This document shows positions 17,514 through 26,559 of a stretch of DNA of 64,000 nucleotides, piece by piece. Origin of the DNA: Anaerolineae bacterium (GTDB lineage: Bacteria > Chloroflexota > Anaerolineae > DRVO01). Below the pieces are notes generated by a model, which was given only the letters and a program-made list of their open reading frames with translations, did not search any database and was not told the DNA's origin. The stretch covers positions 1 through 64,000 of the forward strand of contig JABLXR010000006.1 in the NCBI GenBank assembly GCA_013178015.1, written 5' to 3'. Position 1 is the stretch's first letter. Every line of letters begins with the position of its first letter. A program made the translations under genes and the position numbers.

Positions 17514-18220
17514 GGCCTGGATCCCGATCGGTCCGGCATGACAAGGAGATGCCACCATGGCGAAAAACGTTCTCACCTACGATCTGGTGGAGCCTCTCAA
17601 TGGCGCCACGTCTGCCAGGTTCAACATCGACGCAGGCGACGGCAACCTCACCATTGACTGGCTCACCGGAGGCGAGCCGCTGCTGGCAGGGGGCACCCTG
17701 CAGTACCTGGAAAGGCAAGGGCAGCCCATGCGGACTCTGGTCTCGTTTCTCGGCGAGGCTACGCTAACACTGGAGGGAGGGGATCAGGGACAGTCCTGGT
17801 TCCGCCTGCCTTGGGCAGCCTGCAACGGGGCCACCGAGTGGAACATCCACCTCAATCCCACAGTCTCGTCCGATATCACCGCCCACAGCAACGGCGGCAA
17901 CGTCAGGCTGAACCTGGCCAGCATGGCTGTCACCAGAGTCACGGCCGATACCGGCGGAGGCAACATGGAAGTGATCCTGCCCGACAACGCCACCAACCTC
18001 ACCGTCTCTGCCAAGACGGGCGCGGGAAACGTACTGGTCAGCCTCCCAAGCGGCCTCGCAGCACGCATCCACGCTACCACCGGACTGGGTAAGGTGATCG
18101 TGGACCCGAGCTTCAGCCAGACCGACAAACACACCTACCAATCATCCGACTACGATACCGCCGCCAACAGGGTCGAGCTCACCCTCAGCAGCGGCGCGGG
18201 CAACGTGAACGTCACCACCA
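16855..18220 (+). repeat. 654-bp near-identical tandem duplication, 712-bp period
   Basis: 16855-17508 and 17567-18220 match with about three substitutions seen by eye: GTG to GCC at the NGV codon (two bases) and AAC to GAC at the GNG codon. The duplication covers the mature domain but not the lipoprotein signal. The unit boundaries fall at ACGTTCTC on the left and CACCACCA on the right. The near-lack of synonymous change indicates a very recent event, gene conversion, or an assembly artefact. Confidence 0.9.
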
Positions 18221-18225
18221 GGTAG
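17557..18225 (+). CDS. DUF4097-like protein, tandem copy 2, no signal peptide
   Basis: 222 residues, starting ATGGCGAAAAAC with its own good ribosome-binding site AAGGAGA 7-8 nt upstream. From residue 4 it repeats the mature part of the preceding lipoprotein with two amino-acid changes (V to A, N to D) and a C-terminal Asn to Arg change. The lipoprotein signal is replaced by MAKN, so this copy should stay in the cytoplasm. An exported fold made without its signal is odd; it may be a non-functional duplicate, a moonlighting form, or recent and still expressed by accident. Confidence 0.75.
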   Translation: MAKNVLTYDLVEPLNGATSARFNIDAGDGNLTIDWLTGGEPLLAGGTLQYLERQGQPMRTLVSFLGEATLTLEGGDQGQSWFRLPWAACNGATEWNIHLNPTVSSDITAHSNGGNVRLNLASMAVTRVTADTGGGNMEVILPDNATNLTVSAKTGAGNVLVSLPSGLAARIHATTGLGKVIVDPSFSQTDKHTYQSSDYDTAANRVELTLSSGAGNVNVTTR

Positions 18226-18417
18226 AGCGCGACCCCGCCCTGGCCGCTCGGCTGTCTGGGCCGGCCGGTGCGGGGTAGTACGCTCCTGGCCGCGGGTTGG
18301 TGCAGCCAGCCCTCGCGGGATGCCGTGCGCCGGGGCGGCGAGGTGACACTGCAGAAAGTCACATGCAGTCCGGTGGCGAGAACTCTCTCGGCAAACCCAC
18401 TAGCAAGGAGATAGGTC
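18226..18417. other. GC-rich spacer with possible terminator
   Basis: ACCCCGC near 18231 can pair with GCGGGGT near 18270, with an inner GGCC/GGCC-type pairing. This could act as a weak terminator after the DUF4097 pair. No U-tract and no gene seen. AAGGAG at 18405-18410 serves the next gene. Confidence 0.3.
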
Positions 18418-18906
18418 ATGGTGAATCTACTCAGAAGCCGGAACGGGATGAACATCGTCGGGCAGGGCGGCAAGATCATCCTCTTTGTTCTGCCGTCGTT
18501 GGCTATGGCCATGCTGGCTCACAGGTACCTGCCCCACATCGCGGCACTGCCCGAGAGCATCTCCTTCACCAGACCCCTCGGGTACGTGCTGCTTGTTCCT
18601 GGGCTGCTCCTCTGGGGGGCCGCAGTGGGCCAGTTGCTGGTGGGCTTCTCCGGAGGCAGGCTGGTGACCACCGGGGCTTACGGGATCGTTCGCAACCCCA
18701 TCTACTCCAGCGCCACCTTCTTCATCCTCCCGGCCGTGGCGCTGTTGACGTCCACGTGGGTGTACTTCGTCGTCTCAATCTTCCTGTACGTCGGTGTCAC
18801 CGTTTTCATCGGCGCCGAGGAGAAGAAACTGGAGAAGGCCTTCGGCAACGAGTACCGGCAGTACACTGCCAGGGTCGGCCGGCTGGTCCCGTTCAGGCGA
18901 CCTTGA
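18418..18906 (+). CDS. Isoprenylcysteine carboxylmethyltransferase-like membrane protein
   Basis: 162 residues with four to five membrane segments and the ICMT/PEMT C-terminal signature: TTGAYGIVRNPIYSS (about 82-96), then GAEEKKLEKAFGNEYRQYTARVGRLVPF. In the family these motifs bind SAM and methylate lipids or small lipophilic thiols; most bacterial members are uncharacterised. AAGGAG precedes ATG 18418. A second, divergent member lies at 36571-37038. Confidence 0.85.
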   Translation: MVNLLRSRNGMNIVGQGGKIILFVLPSLAMAMLAHRYLPHIAALPESISFTRPLGYVLLVPGLLLWGAAVGQLLVGFSGGRLVTTGAYGIVRNPIYSSATFFILPAVALLTSTWVYFVVSIFLYVGVTVFIGAEEKKLEKAFGNEYRQYTARVGRLVPFRRP

Positions 18907-19142
18907 CGGCGCCTATGCGCTGCCGCCTCCCCGCACAGAACACTGACAGCGAGGCCTCACACTACGCCCGGCGGCGCTACCTCGGCCTACGTCACCGTGG
19001 CGCCTACCACCCAGAGCACCTCGAGGTCGCCAGAAGGCAGGGCACCTCGCCCCGATCTGCCTGACTGAACCGGAGCGGGCGATGGCAGTCCGATCGCGTC
19101 GCCTTGGGCCGCGCGGCCCTCACGGCTCTAGGGGAAGGCCAC

Positions 19143-20330
19143 CTACCGTGCGTAGGGGTCCGCCGCGTCCCGCAAGCCGTCACCCAGGATGTTCATGCTC
19201 AACACGGTTATGATCACCGCCAGGCCCGGGATCAGCAGCCATGGCGCCAGCACGATGGACTGGAGGTTCTGGGCCTCCTGCAGGAGGACTCCCCAACTGA
19301 TGGCTGGGGGCCGCAGGCCTAGTCCCAAGAAGCTCAGAAAAGTCTCGTTGATGATCATCACTGGCACGGCTAGGGTGCTGGCCGCGATGATGTGGCTGGC
19401 GATGGCGGGCATGATGTGGCGCATGATGATGCGCGCCGAGCTGCACCCCGAAAGCCGCGCCGCCATGACGAAGTCCTCTTCTCGCAGAGCGAGGAACCGC
19501 CCCCGCACCTCGCGCCCTAACGTGGTCCACCCGATCAGACTGAGGATGATGGTGATGGCAAAGTACACCTGCTCTACCGACCACGTGCGCGGCATGGCGG
19601 CAGTCAGAGCCATCCAGATGGGAACCGGCGGCAGCGACTGCAGCATCTCGATCACGCGCTGCACAATCAGGTCGGTCAGGCCTCCAAAGTACCCGGAGAC
19701 GCCACCCAAGACCATGCCCAACACGATGCTCAGGAAGACAGAGACCAATCCAATGGAGAGCGAAACCTGAGTAGCGTACATCAGGCGGGACCACTGATCC
19801 CGTCCTAGCCGATCCGTCCCCAAGAAGTGGATGCGCACGTCCGCGTGATCGCTCGCGGGGCCCACGAGATGCACATCCCAAGCGAACAGGCCCAGCACCT
19901 CGTAGGGATGACCGCGCACGAGGAAGGCGAGGGGTATCCTACGCTCTCTGTCGATCTGCCATTCCATCCGCAGCGTCTTGGGGTTGCGCTGGCCCTGCAC
20001 CCCGTAGACAAAGGGACGCAGGCGACCCTGCTCGAAGAAGTGGATCGTCTGAACGGGGATGAAGAGCTCGGTAGTGATGGCCTGGTTGGGGTCCTGGGTA
20101 GCGAAAAACCCCGGCGCAGCAGCCACGACCACCACTGCCAGCAGGACCAGACCACTGAGGAGCGCCAGGCGGTGGCGCCTGAAGCGCCACCAGATTAGCT
20201 TCCAACTGGGCGCTACATAGAAGGCTTCCGCCTCTTCCGCCAGGGCCGGGGGCGCTATGACACCTGCCTCCTCCGCCCCCGCTTCGTCCGAACGGGGTAC
20301 TGCCTCTCCGCGCCCCGTTCCCGTGTCCAC
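19143..20330 (-). CDS. Peptide ABC transporter permease, DppC/OppC type
   Basis: About 395 residues. The start is set at GTG 20330, which overlaps the last base of the dppB-type stop codon and has GGAGAG 5 nt upstream; the frame continues upstream only as nonsense in dppB. An N-terminal helix (about 50-72, LALLSGLVLLAVVVV) is followed by an unusually large extracytoplasmic insert (about 75-185, with FFATQDPNQAITTE ... DRLGRDQWSRL) and the BPD_transp_1 domain with five helices and an EAA loop (REEDFVMAARLSGCSSARIIMRH). It forms the channel with the DppB-type subunit. No ATPase genes follow. Confidence 0.9.
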   Translation of the reverse strand: MDTGTGRGEAVPRSDEAGAEEAGVIAPPALAEEAEAFYVAPSWKLIWWRFRRHRLALLSGLVLLAVVVVAAAPGFFATQDPNQAITTELFIPVQTIHFFEQGRLRPFVYGVQGQRNPKTLRMEWQIDRERRIPLAFLVRGHPYEVLGLFAWDVHLVGPASDHADVRIHFLGTDRLGRDQWSRLMYATQVSLSIGLVSVFLSIVLGMVLGGVSGYFGGLTDLIVQRVIEMLQSLPPVPIWMALTAAMPRTWSVEQVYFAITIILSLIGWTTLGREVRGRFLALREEDFVMAARLSGCSSARIIMRHIMPAIASHIIAASTLAVPVMIINETFLSFLGLGLRPPAISWGVLLQEAQNLQSIVLAPWLLIPGLAVIITVLSMNILGDGLRDAADPYAR

Positions 20331-21316
20331 TATCTCTCCACCCGGATACGCGGATCCGCCCAAGCCAGCAGGAGGTCGGAGATCAGAGTGCCGAGGATGG
20401 CCAGGAGACAGTAGATGAGGACTATGGCCCCTGCCAGGAACATATCCTGGTTGATGAGCGAGCGGAGCATGAGCGGCCCAATAGTGGGCAGATTCAGGAC
20501 GGTGGCCACGATCAGGCTGCCGGAGAAGATCTGGGGCAGGTACCAGCCGATGCTGCTGATCAGAGGGTTGATGGCCAGCCGAACCGGATAGCGCAGCACC
20601 ACCTTCCACTCGGGCAGGCCCTTGGCCCGTGCCATGGCCACGTAGGGCTTATGCAGCTCATCCAGCAGGTTGGCACGCATGATCCGCGCCAGTCGGGCCG
20701 TACCGCTGAGGCCGAGGATGATCACTGGCACCCAGATGTGCCGAAGCAGGTCTATCACCCTCTCAAGGCTCCACGGCGCGTTCACGTACTCGGGCGAGAA
20801 AAGCCCGGTCACACTGATGCCAAGATACCTGAAGGCCAGCCACATCAGTACCAGAGCGACCAGAAAGGAGGGCGTGGCCACTCCGACGTAGTTGAGGACC
20901 GCGAACAGGTAGTCACCCCAAGAGTACTGATGCGTAGCGGAGTAAATGCCGACCGGAACCGCCACTGCCCAGGTGAGCAGCAGGGTCAGCAGGGCGATGA
21001 CCACCGTCAGCACCAGGCGCTCCTGAATGAGCTGCAGGTTGGAGCGCTGCCAGTCCAGGGAGACCCCCAGATCCCCGTGCATCACCCTGGTAACCCACTT
21101 CAGGTACTGCACCGCAACGGGCTGGTCCAGGCCGTAGAGTTGGCGCAAGGCGTCGATCTGCGCCCGGTCCATCGAGGTCCCAGAGGCCGCCAGCTGAGCG
21201 ATGTAGCTGGTCAGGAAGTCCCCTGGCGGTGCCTGGATCACGAAGAAGGCGAACACAGAGAACAGGAAGAGCAACAACGGCAAGAGCAGCAACCGCTTGA
21301 TGACATATGCAATCAT
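20330..21316 (-). CDS. Peptide ABC transporter permease, DppB/OppB type
   Basis: About 328 residues from ATG 21316 (MIAYVIKRLLLLPLL), the canonical DppB start; GGAG lies about 11 nt upstream. Family marks: PPGDFLTSYI after the first helix, GLDQPVAVQYLKW, GDLGVSLDWQ, and an EAA loop (LLDELHKPYVAMARAKGLPEWKVVLRYPVRLAINP). It overlaps the next permease gene by one base, so the pair is translationally coupled. It is separated from the binding-protein gene by 195 nt of heavily structured sequence. Confidence 0.92.
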   Translation of the reverse strand: MIAYVIKRLLLLPLLLFLFSVFAFFVIQAPPGDFLTSYIAQLAASGTSMDRAQIDALRQLYGLDQPVAVQYLKWVTRVMHGDLGVSLDWQRSNLQLIQERLVLTVVIALLTLLLTWAVAVPVGIYSATHQYSWGDYLFAVLNYVGVATPSFLVALVLMWLAFRYLGISVTGLFSPEYVNAPWSLERVIDLLRHIWVPVIILGLSGTARLARIMRANLLDELHKPYVAMARAKGLPEWKVVLRYPVRLAINPLISSIGWYLPQIFSGSLIVATVLNLPTIGPLMLRSLINQDMFLAGAIVLIYCLLAILGTLISDLLLAWADPRIRVER

Positions 21317-21354
21317 ACGGGCATGACTCCGAAGGGCCGGTCCACTGAGGTGGT

Positions 21355-21445
21355 GGCTGGGGGGCTTGCAGCCGAGCATCCGCCTGCGCGGATGCAGCAG
21401 CCCGTCGGCCTGTGCCGACGGCCGGCGCGCATGCGCCCCCCAGCC
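21355..21445 (-). promoter_or_regulatory. Branched intercistronic RNA structure in the peptide operon
   Basis: An outer perfect 11-bp stem (GGCTGGGGGGC 21355-21365 with GCCCCCCAGCC 21435-21445) encloses two perfect 8-bp tetraloop hairpins: GCATCCGC/GCGGATGC (21376-21383, 21388-21395) and CCGTCGGC/GCCGACGG (21402-21409, 21414-21421). A further palindrome GCGCATGCGC lies at 21427-21436. It lies between the binding-protein and dppB-type genes on the transcribed strand and could be a stability element, an attenuator or an uncharacterised structured RNA. Confidence 0.75.
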
Positions 21446-21466
21446 CCGCCTTCAGAGGGCCCCGCT

Positions 21467-21500
21467 GGGCGAAGACACGCCCTCACGCGTGCCTTCGCCC
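21467..21500 (-). promoter_or_regulatory. Stem-loop just after the peptide-binding-protein stop codon
   Basis: GGGCGAAG and CTTCGCCC arms continue through one A/C position (a G-U wobble in the minus-strand RNA) into CACGC/GCGTG, giving a 14-bp stem with a 6-nt loop. It begins 11 nt after the stop at 21512. Expected to protect the upstream message or terminate partially. Confidence 0.75.
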
Positions 21501-21511
21501 GGGCACTAAGG

Positions 21512-23569
21512 TCACCGCTTGAAGAAGTACTGCTCGGGACGGGTGTTGCCCGGCGTGCGGAGCGGCCAGTCGTTGCCTGCCGTCTCAGGGACGTTACGCA
21601 TGTCCTTGTTGACGACCACCACCCCCTGAACCATCGGCGTTAGGCCCACCGTCCCCAGTTCCCACACGTTGTCGGCCCAGATACGGAAGAGCTCCTGAGC
21701 CAGCTCGATCTGGCGTTCGCGGCTCGACACCTTGGCCTCGTCTATGATCTCCACCAGCCGCTTGATCTCGGGCGGCGGCTCCATGCCCTCCGCACCGCCG
21801 GTCTCGTACCACTTGCGGAACAGCGGCCCGAAGGTCAAGGCGATGGTGCTGCGGGGATCCTGCTTGGGCTGCCCGGTGAAGGGGAAGCCAGTGGTGTCAT
21901 CGTTCCAGATCTCGATCATTAGGTCGTTGGTGTCTCGCATCTGGAAGCCGAGGGCACGCTCGCGGATCTCCACGTGGGCGCGCACCCCCACGTCGGCCCA
22001 GTTCTGCACCACGATCTGGCCCACATCCGGCCAGTTGGCGAACGCCGGTATGACCTGGATCTCCAGGTCCAGACGCTCCCCGTTCGGCAGGAGCCGGAAG
22101 CCATCGCCATCGCGCTGGTCCAGGCCGATGCTGTCCAGGAGCTCGTTGGCTTTGTCGAGGTCTCGCTCGATGTACTTGTAGGCCCATTCATCACCCGGGT
22201 AGTAGGGGTGCCACGGTGCCGGCACGGGCTGCCGCGGCTCGCCCAGCCCCAGGAACGCCGTCTCTCTGATCTGCTCCCGGTCCATAGCGTGTGAGAGGGC
22301 GATGCGGAAGTCCTTTACCCGCAGCAACTCCCCGATGGCCGGGTTGTTGACGAAGGTCTGGTTGCACATCAGCACCGCGTCGCAGCCACCGAAGGTCGGC
22401 CAGGTGAGTACGCGGTAGCCACCCTTCTCGGCGTTCTCCACCAAGACCGGGTAGTTGGTCATGTTGATGTGCCGGCCCTGCATGTCAATCTCGCCGGCCA
22501 CAGCAGCCAGGTTCAGGCCCTCTACATCGGCGAAGAAGGTGAACCGGAGATGGTCAATGTAGGGCAGCTGGTTGCCCTCCGGGTCGACCGCGAAGTAGTA
22601 GGGGTTGCGCTTCAGGGCGAAGATCTGATCCGAAACGGTGGAACCGTCCGGGACCCACGCAGCGGTGCTGGGGCGCTTGCCCCCTACGTGCGGCATGGCC
22701 TCTACCGCAAACAGCTCCACCCAGGTCTCGAAGCCGGCCGCCTTGACCTTAGCGTCCAGCTCTTCCTTTTCCACGAAATCCGGATGGAACTGCTTCAGGT
22801 AGTGGGCCGGCACGAAGGATAGGTTCATGATGGCCTTGTCGGCCCCATCCTTGTTGGCCAGTTCCAGGAGGAAGACGGTGTTGGGCCCCTGATAGACCCA
22901 CTGCACCGTGTAATCGTCCAGCTTCTCCACCTTGGCCACCGAGCCATCCGCGTTTCGCATCCAGCCGGGCACGCTCGGGCTCAGCTCCTCGTTGAGTACG
23001 ATGTGCTCGTACCAGAACATGATGTCGTCGGCGGTGAAGGGCTCGCCGTCGGACCATTTCATCCCCGGCCGCAGGTGCAGCTTCCAGGTGGTGAAGTCCT
23101 CGCTGGACTCCCACCCCTTGATGATGTGAGGCACGACGTCACCGCCGTCAGGGGTGAACCGCACCAGAGCATCGTAGGCCACGCGGGTATAGTTGTTGTG
23201 ATCGGACGGACCCAGGAAACCACGCCTCCAGGTGCCACCGTACTGGCCGATCTCCTCCACCACTGGTTGCACTAGGGGCTCCTCTGGCAGGCGCTCGTCA
23301 ACGGGAGGAAGAGCGCCCTGGTCCACCAACTCCTTGAGCATGGGAGCTTCCCGGTACCGGGCAGGCACGGCAGTGGCTGCCGTCACCGGTGCGACAGTAG
23401 GCCCCTCGGTCGCAGCCGGCGTGGCAGTTGGCGCCTCAGGTGGAGGCGCGGCCGGAGTACCCGTGGGTGCCGCGGTGGCAGCGGGACGACAGGCGGAAGC
23501 CACTGTAGCGGATGCGACCAAGCCAGCGTACCCCATGAACTGACGTCTGGTAAGCTTCCTCTCGCTCAT
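21512..23569 (-). CDS. Peptide/oligosaccharide ABC transporter binding lipoprotein (SBP family 5)
   Basis: 685 residues. Twin-arginine-like LTRRQFMGYAG, lipobox ASAC (Cys about 27), then a roughly 45-residue Pro/Thr/Ala linker. The mature domain is a family 5 (DppA/OppA-like) binding protein: WKLHLRPGMKWSDGEPFTADDIMFWYEHI near residues 155-185 is the diagnostic family signature. It is longer than DppA of E. coli (about 535), resembling the extended group in Chloroflexota and thermophiles that bind peptides or cello-/manno-oligosaccharides, so the ligand is open. GGAGGGATAGG precedes ATG 23569. First gene of a three-gene transporter operon. Confidence 0.92.
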   Translation of the reverse strand: MSERKLTRRQFMGYAGLVASATVASACRPAATAAPTGTPAAPPPEAPTATPAATEGPTVAPVTAATAVPARYREAPMLKELVDQGALPPVDERLPEEPLVQPVVEEIGQYGGTWRRGFLGPSDHNNYTRVAYDALVRFTPDGGDVVPHIIKGWESSEDFTTWKLHLRPGMKWSDGEPFTADDIMFWYEHIVLNEELSPSVPGWMRNADGSVAKVEKLDDYTVQWVYQGPNTVFLLELANKDGADKAIMNLSFVPAHYLKQFHPDFVEKEELDAKVKAAGFETWVELFAVEAMPHVGGKRPSTAAWVPDGSTVSDQIFALKRNPYYFAVDPEGNQLPYIDHLRFTFFADVEGLNLAAVAGEIDMQGRHINMTNYPVLVENAEKGGYRVLTWPTFGGCDAVLMCNQTFVNNPAIGELLRVKDFRIALSHAMDREQIRETAFLGLGEPRQPVPAPWHPYYPGDEWAYKYIERDLDKANELLDSIGLDQRDGDGFRLLPNGERLDLEIQVIPAFANWPDVGQIVVQNWADVGVRAHVEIRERALGFQMRDTNDLMIEIWNDDTTGFPFTGQPKQDPRSTIALTFGPLFRKWYETGGAEGMEPPPEIKRLVEIIDEAKVSSRERQIELAQELFRIWADNVWELGTVGLTPMVQGVVVVNKDMRNVPETAGNDWPLRTPGNTRPEQYFFKR

Positions 23570-23735
23570 CCTATCCCTCCGCTGTAACCCCTGGCGAGAG
23601 ACCTCGCCGCAGTGTGGACGCGATGCTGGTTCCTCGAAGGTCGGCCAACGCCGCTAGATTGGTTCGTTTCCCTGTCTCACCTCCTTACCGTGCTCAGTGA
23701 AAGGGCGGCTGAAGCAACTCACCTGTCTCAGTCAT

Positions 23736-23764
23736 ATTGTACTTTGTGCGCGGGCAGTGTTCAA
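23736..23764 (-). promoter_or_regulatory. Candidate sigma-70-type promoter for the peptide transporter operon
   Basis: On the minus strand TTGAAC (23764-23759) and TACAAT (23741-23736) are separated by exactly 17 bp, matching 5/6 of the consensus in each hexamer. Transcription would start near 23729, leaving a leader of about 160 nt before ATG 23569. Confidence 0.65.
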
Positions 23765-24366
23765 TGGGTTTGTATTGGTGTGATGCGCCCAAATGCGAGC
23801 GCCAGGGACTGCAGGGGAGTGTGACGCCTGCCAGAGGGGATGCAGACCATGAGCCCATCGGTTCGCATTGCCCCGTCCACAAAGGAGCCAAACGTGAGGA
23901 ACGCACACACTGCGCGTTTGACGGCCGCACAGCCAACGACGAGCTCGTAAGGAACGCGCCGGACAGTGGGGACCTGGCCGGCGATGACTATGGCCTCTCC
24001 CCCGACGAGCAGGGGAACCGCCTCCAGGTTTCGCCACAGCTTCCGAACCGCTGCCCGGCGGGCGAACCTACACGAGTGGATCAGAGCAGGCCCGGAACCG
24101 GTGGAATGGCCGCTCGACCCCTAACGGTGTAACCGCGACAGACTCAGTGCCGTGGCTGCGCGGCTCAGTGCACGCGGCGAGGCTGGACCGATGGACCCAG
24201 TTAGAGTCGCGTGACGTGGCGGAAGAGTGGGTTGACGAAAGGGCCACCGTGTGCTTCTTGAGCTTGTCCGGTAAGACAGCAGCAAGGAGGACACAGTGGC
24301 CGAGGAAAGGATGGGGGCAGTTGAGCGGTTGTGCAAAGGGCAGGGAGGGGAACTGGAGAGGTGAGC
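23765..24366. other. Divergent intergenic region, no gene supported
   Basis: About 600 bp between the peptide-operon promoter and histidine kinase 2. A plus-strand open frame at 23737-24132 and several minus-strand frames lack ribosome-binding sites and domains and have unusual composition (many Cys/His/Arg). It probably holds the kinase-2 promoter, though no clear hexamer pair was found. GGAGAGGTGA at 24354-24363 is the kinase ribosome-binding site. Confidence 0.4.
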
Positions 24367-26559
24367 ATGGACACACAACCACGTCTAGCTCAGTCAGCGG
24401 GCGAATCCATGAGGCTCAATCAGGAGGAGATCTCCCTCTACGTGGTGAGACGCATCGCCGCGCTCGGAATCGGTGCGGCCCTCCTTGCCTGGTGGACTCT
24501 GCTGCCCTCGGCTGCACCTGAATCGGCTGTGTTCGTCTGGGTGCCCCTGATCGCTGTCATCTGGCTCTGTGCCTACCTGGCCTCCACTCAGCGGCCACGG
24601 CTCTCGGCTCACCTTACCGTCTTGGGCGCTGTGGCCGCGGTCATCATACCGGCTGTTGTCTATGGCATTGGTGAGGCCACGTGTGGCTTCGTCATTGCCG
24701 TCCTGGTGGCCGGCTCCCTCTACGGACCGTGGGTCGGCGTCGGGGTGGCCCTGGCACTCGCAGCCATCACTCCCTCACTTAGCGCTGCCCATCCCTGGCG
24801 TCTGCCGGTCATCCTCATCCTGAGCACCGGTGCCTGCCAGTGGGTGATCCTGAGGCCCCTTGCTTCGCTTCTAGAGCGGTCGTGGCAGCGAAGCGCGAGA
24901 GCCACTGAGCTGGCAGAAGCACTAAGGGACCACCAAGGCGAGCTGAACCGCGCCCTCACCGCGCTTGACCTCACTAACCGCCTGCTTCAGCGTACCAACC
25001 ACGAACTAGCAGCTGCCCGGCGGGAGGCGGAGGAGGCCCGACAACAGAGAGAGGATTTCGCCGTCAACATCAGCCACGAACTGCGCACACCCCTCAACAT
25101 CATCCTCGGCTTCACCGAGATCATGCATCAGTCCCCCGAGGTGTATGGCCAGGTACACTGGCCGCCCACCCTGCGCCGGGACCTGACCGAGATCTATCGT
25201 AGCGCCCGCTACCTCTCCGACATGGTTGACGACGTGCTCGAGCTAGCCCGGATGGAGGCATCCCTGCTGCCTATCCGGCGGGAACCAACCGACCTGGCCA
25301 CCCTCATCCGCGAAGCCGCCGACATCGCGGCCGCCCTATGGCGCGGACGGCCCATCGAGTTCATCGCCGACCTCGCCCCCGACTTGCCTTCTCTTTTCCT
25401 GGACCGCACACGAATCCGCCAGGTGCTCCTCAACCTCCTCGCCAACGCCAGCCGCTACACCGAGCAGGGGGCCATCAAGGTCTCTGCACACGTCCAGGAC
25501 ACTGACGTTCTGGTGTCGGTGGCCGACACGGGGGTGGGCATCCCGGCAGATCAGTTGGACGTCATCTTCAACGAGTTTCGCCAGGTGGACGCCTGGCGTC
25601 AGGGGGAGGCACAGGGAAAGGGCCTGGGGCTGGCGATAGCCAAGCGCTTCGTGCAGCTACACGGCGGCAGCATCTGGGCCGAGAGCGAGGTGGGCCGAGG
25701 AAGCACCTTCCACTTTACCCTGCCCCTGGAGCGCAAGGACTTCTCCCGCCTGCGTGCAGCGAACAAGGCCCCCTTGCCCACCAATCCATTCGCTAGGACG
25801 GTCATAGTCCTCGATGAGGACGAGCTATCCACGTGGCATCTGCAGCGCCACCTGGAGGGCTATCGAGTGGTGCACGCCGCCAACCCGGAGCAGCTGCCCG
25901 CCATGTGCCAGGAGATTCACCCTGACGCGGTGGTGGTCAACTCCAGGAACGCCGACAGCCGCTTGCTGGATGGCTGCAGTGCCGCGGTAGTGCGCATCGA
26001 GTGCGCCCTGCCTACCGCCGCTACCCTCCTGCAGCGGGGGCGCTTCCGCACCATTCTCAACAAGCCGGTCAGTCAGGCCGAGTTGGTCGCAGCCCTGCAG
26101 CAGGTAGTCCCGACGGGGGATGTGCTGATCGTCGACGACGATCGGGCTTTCGTACAGCTGGTGGTCCGCATCCTGGCCGCCAGCGGCGCCTCCTACCACG
26201 CTTCCTGGGCGTACTCGGCGGACGAAGGGTTGGCCAAAGCGCGCCGATCGTCCCCAGACGTTATCCTGGTAGACTTGGTCATGCCGGGCAAGAGCGGCAT
26301 GGCCATGGCCGAAGCCCTGGCCGCGGACGCCGAGCTTAGCCGCATACCCCTCATCGGCGTCACAGGGGCGGCCATGATGTTGGCCGGGAAACCCGGAGAC
26401 AGCAACCGCTTCGTCCTCGAGCGCCCCCGCGGCCTGCGGGATCAGGCGGTGATCGGCTTGATCAAGCAGTCGCTGGAGCTGGTGAGATCGGACTACTCGG
26501 CTGAGCTTGACAGCGCTCCAGGGCCGTCAGCAACTCCATCCGCGACACCGGCTTCTTGA
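24367..26559 (+). CDS. Hybrid histidine kinase 2 with two half-degenerate receivers
   Basis: 730 residues from ATG 24367 (GGAGAGGTGA upstream). Same plan as the kinase at 9688: about six membrane helices (30-165), coiled coil (172-232), HisKA H237 (SHELRTPLN), HATPase N360, D387TG, GKGLGLAI (about 417-424). First receiver (about 476-580) keeps Lys (LNKP, K566) but has Asn/Ser in place of the phospho-Asp (VVVNSR). Second (about 585-700) has DDD 590-592 and D636 (VDLVMPG) but Arg at the Lys position (LERPRG). Its 3' end overlaps the convergent response-regulator gene by 98 bp. It is flanked by transporter operons on both sides, which it may control. Confidence 0.9.
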   Translation: MDTQPRLAQSAGESMRLNQEEISLYVVRRIAALGIGAALLAWWTLLPSAAPESAVFVWVPLIAVIWLCAYLASTQRPRLSAHLTVLGAVAAVIIPAVVYGIGEATCGFVIAVLVAGSLYGPWVGVGVALALAAITPSLSAAHPWRLPVILILSTGACQWVILRPLASLLERSWQRSARATELAEALRDHQGELNRALTALDLTNRLLQRTNHELAAARREAEEARQQREDFAVNISHELRTPLNIILGFTEIMHQSPEVYGQVHWPPTLRRDLTEIYRSARYLSDMVDDVLELARMEASLLPIRREPTDLATLIREAADIAAALWRGRPIEFIADLAPDLPSLFLDRTRIRQVLLNLLANASRYTEQGAIKVSAHVQDTDVLVSVADTGVGIPADQLDVIFNEFRQVDAWRQGEAQGKGLGLAIAKRFVQLHGGSIWAESEVGRGSTFHFTLPLERKDFSRLRAANKAPLPTNPFARTVIVLDEDELSTWHLQRHLEGYRVVHAANPEQLPAMCQEIHPDAVVVNSRNADSRLLDGCSAAVVRIECALPTAATLLQRGRFRTILNKPVSQAELVAALQQVVPTGDVLIVDDDRAFVQLVVRILAASGASYHASWAYSADEGLAKARRSSPDVILVDLVMPGKSGMAMAEALAADAELSRIPLIGVTGAAMMLAGKPGDSNRFVLERPRGLRDQAVIGLIKQSLELVRSDYSAELDSAPGPSATPSATPAS

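Noticed and set aside
20331-20609. Upstream extension of the DppC-type frame into the dppB-type gene
   Set aside because: Extension is Pro/His/Arg-rich nonsense; GTG 20330 with GGAGAG directly after the dppB stop is the start.
23737-24132. 131-codon open frame in the divergent region upstream of kinase 2
   Set aside because: No ribosome-binding site, no recognisable domain, Cys/His/Arg-rich random-looking composition; overlaps a promoter and other frames.
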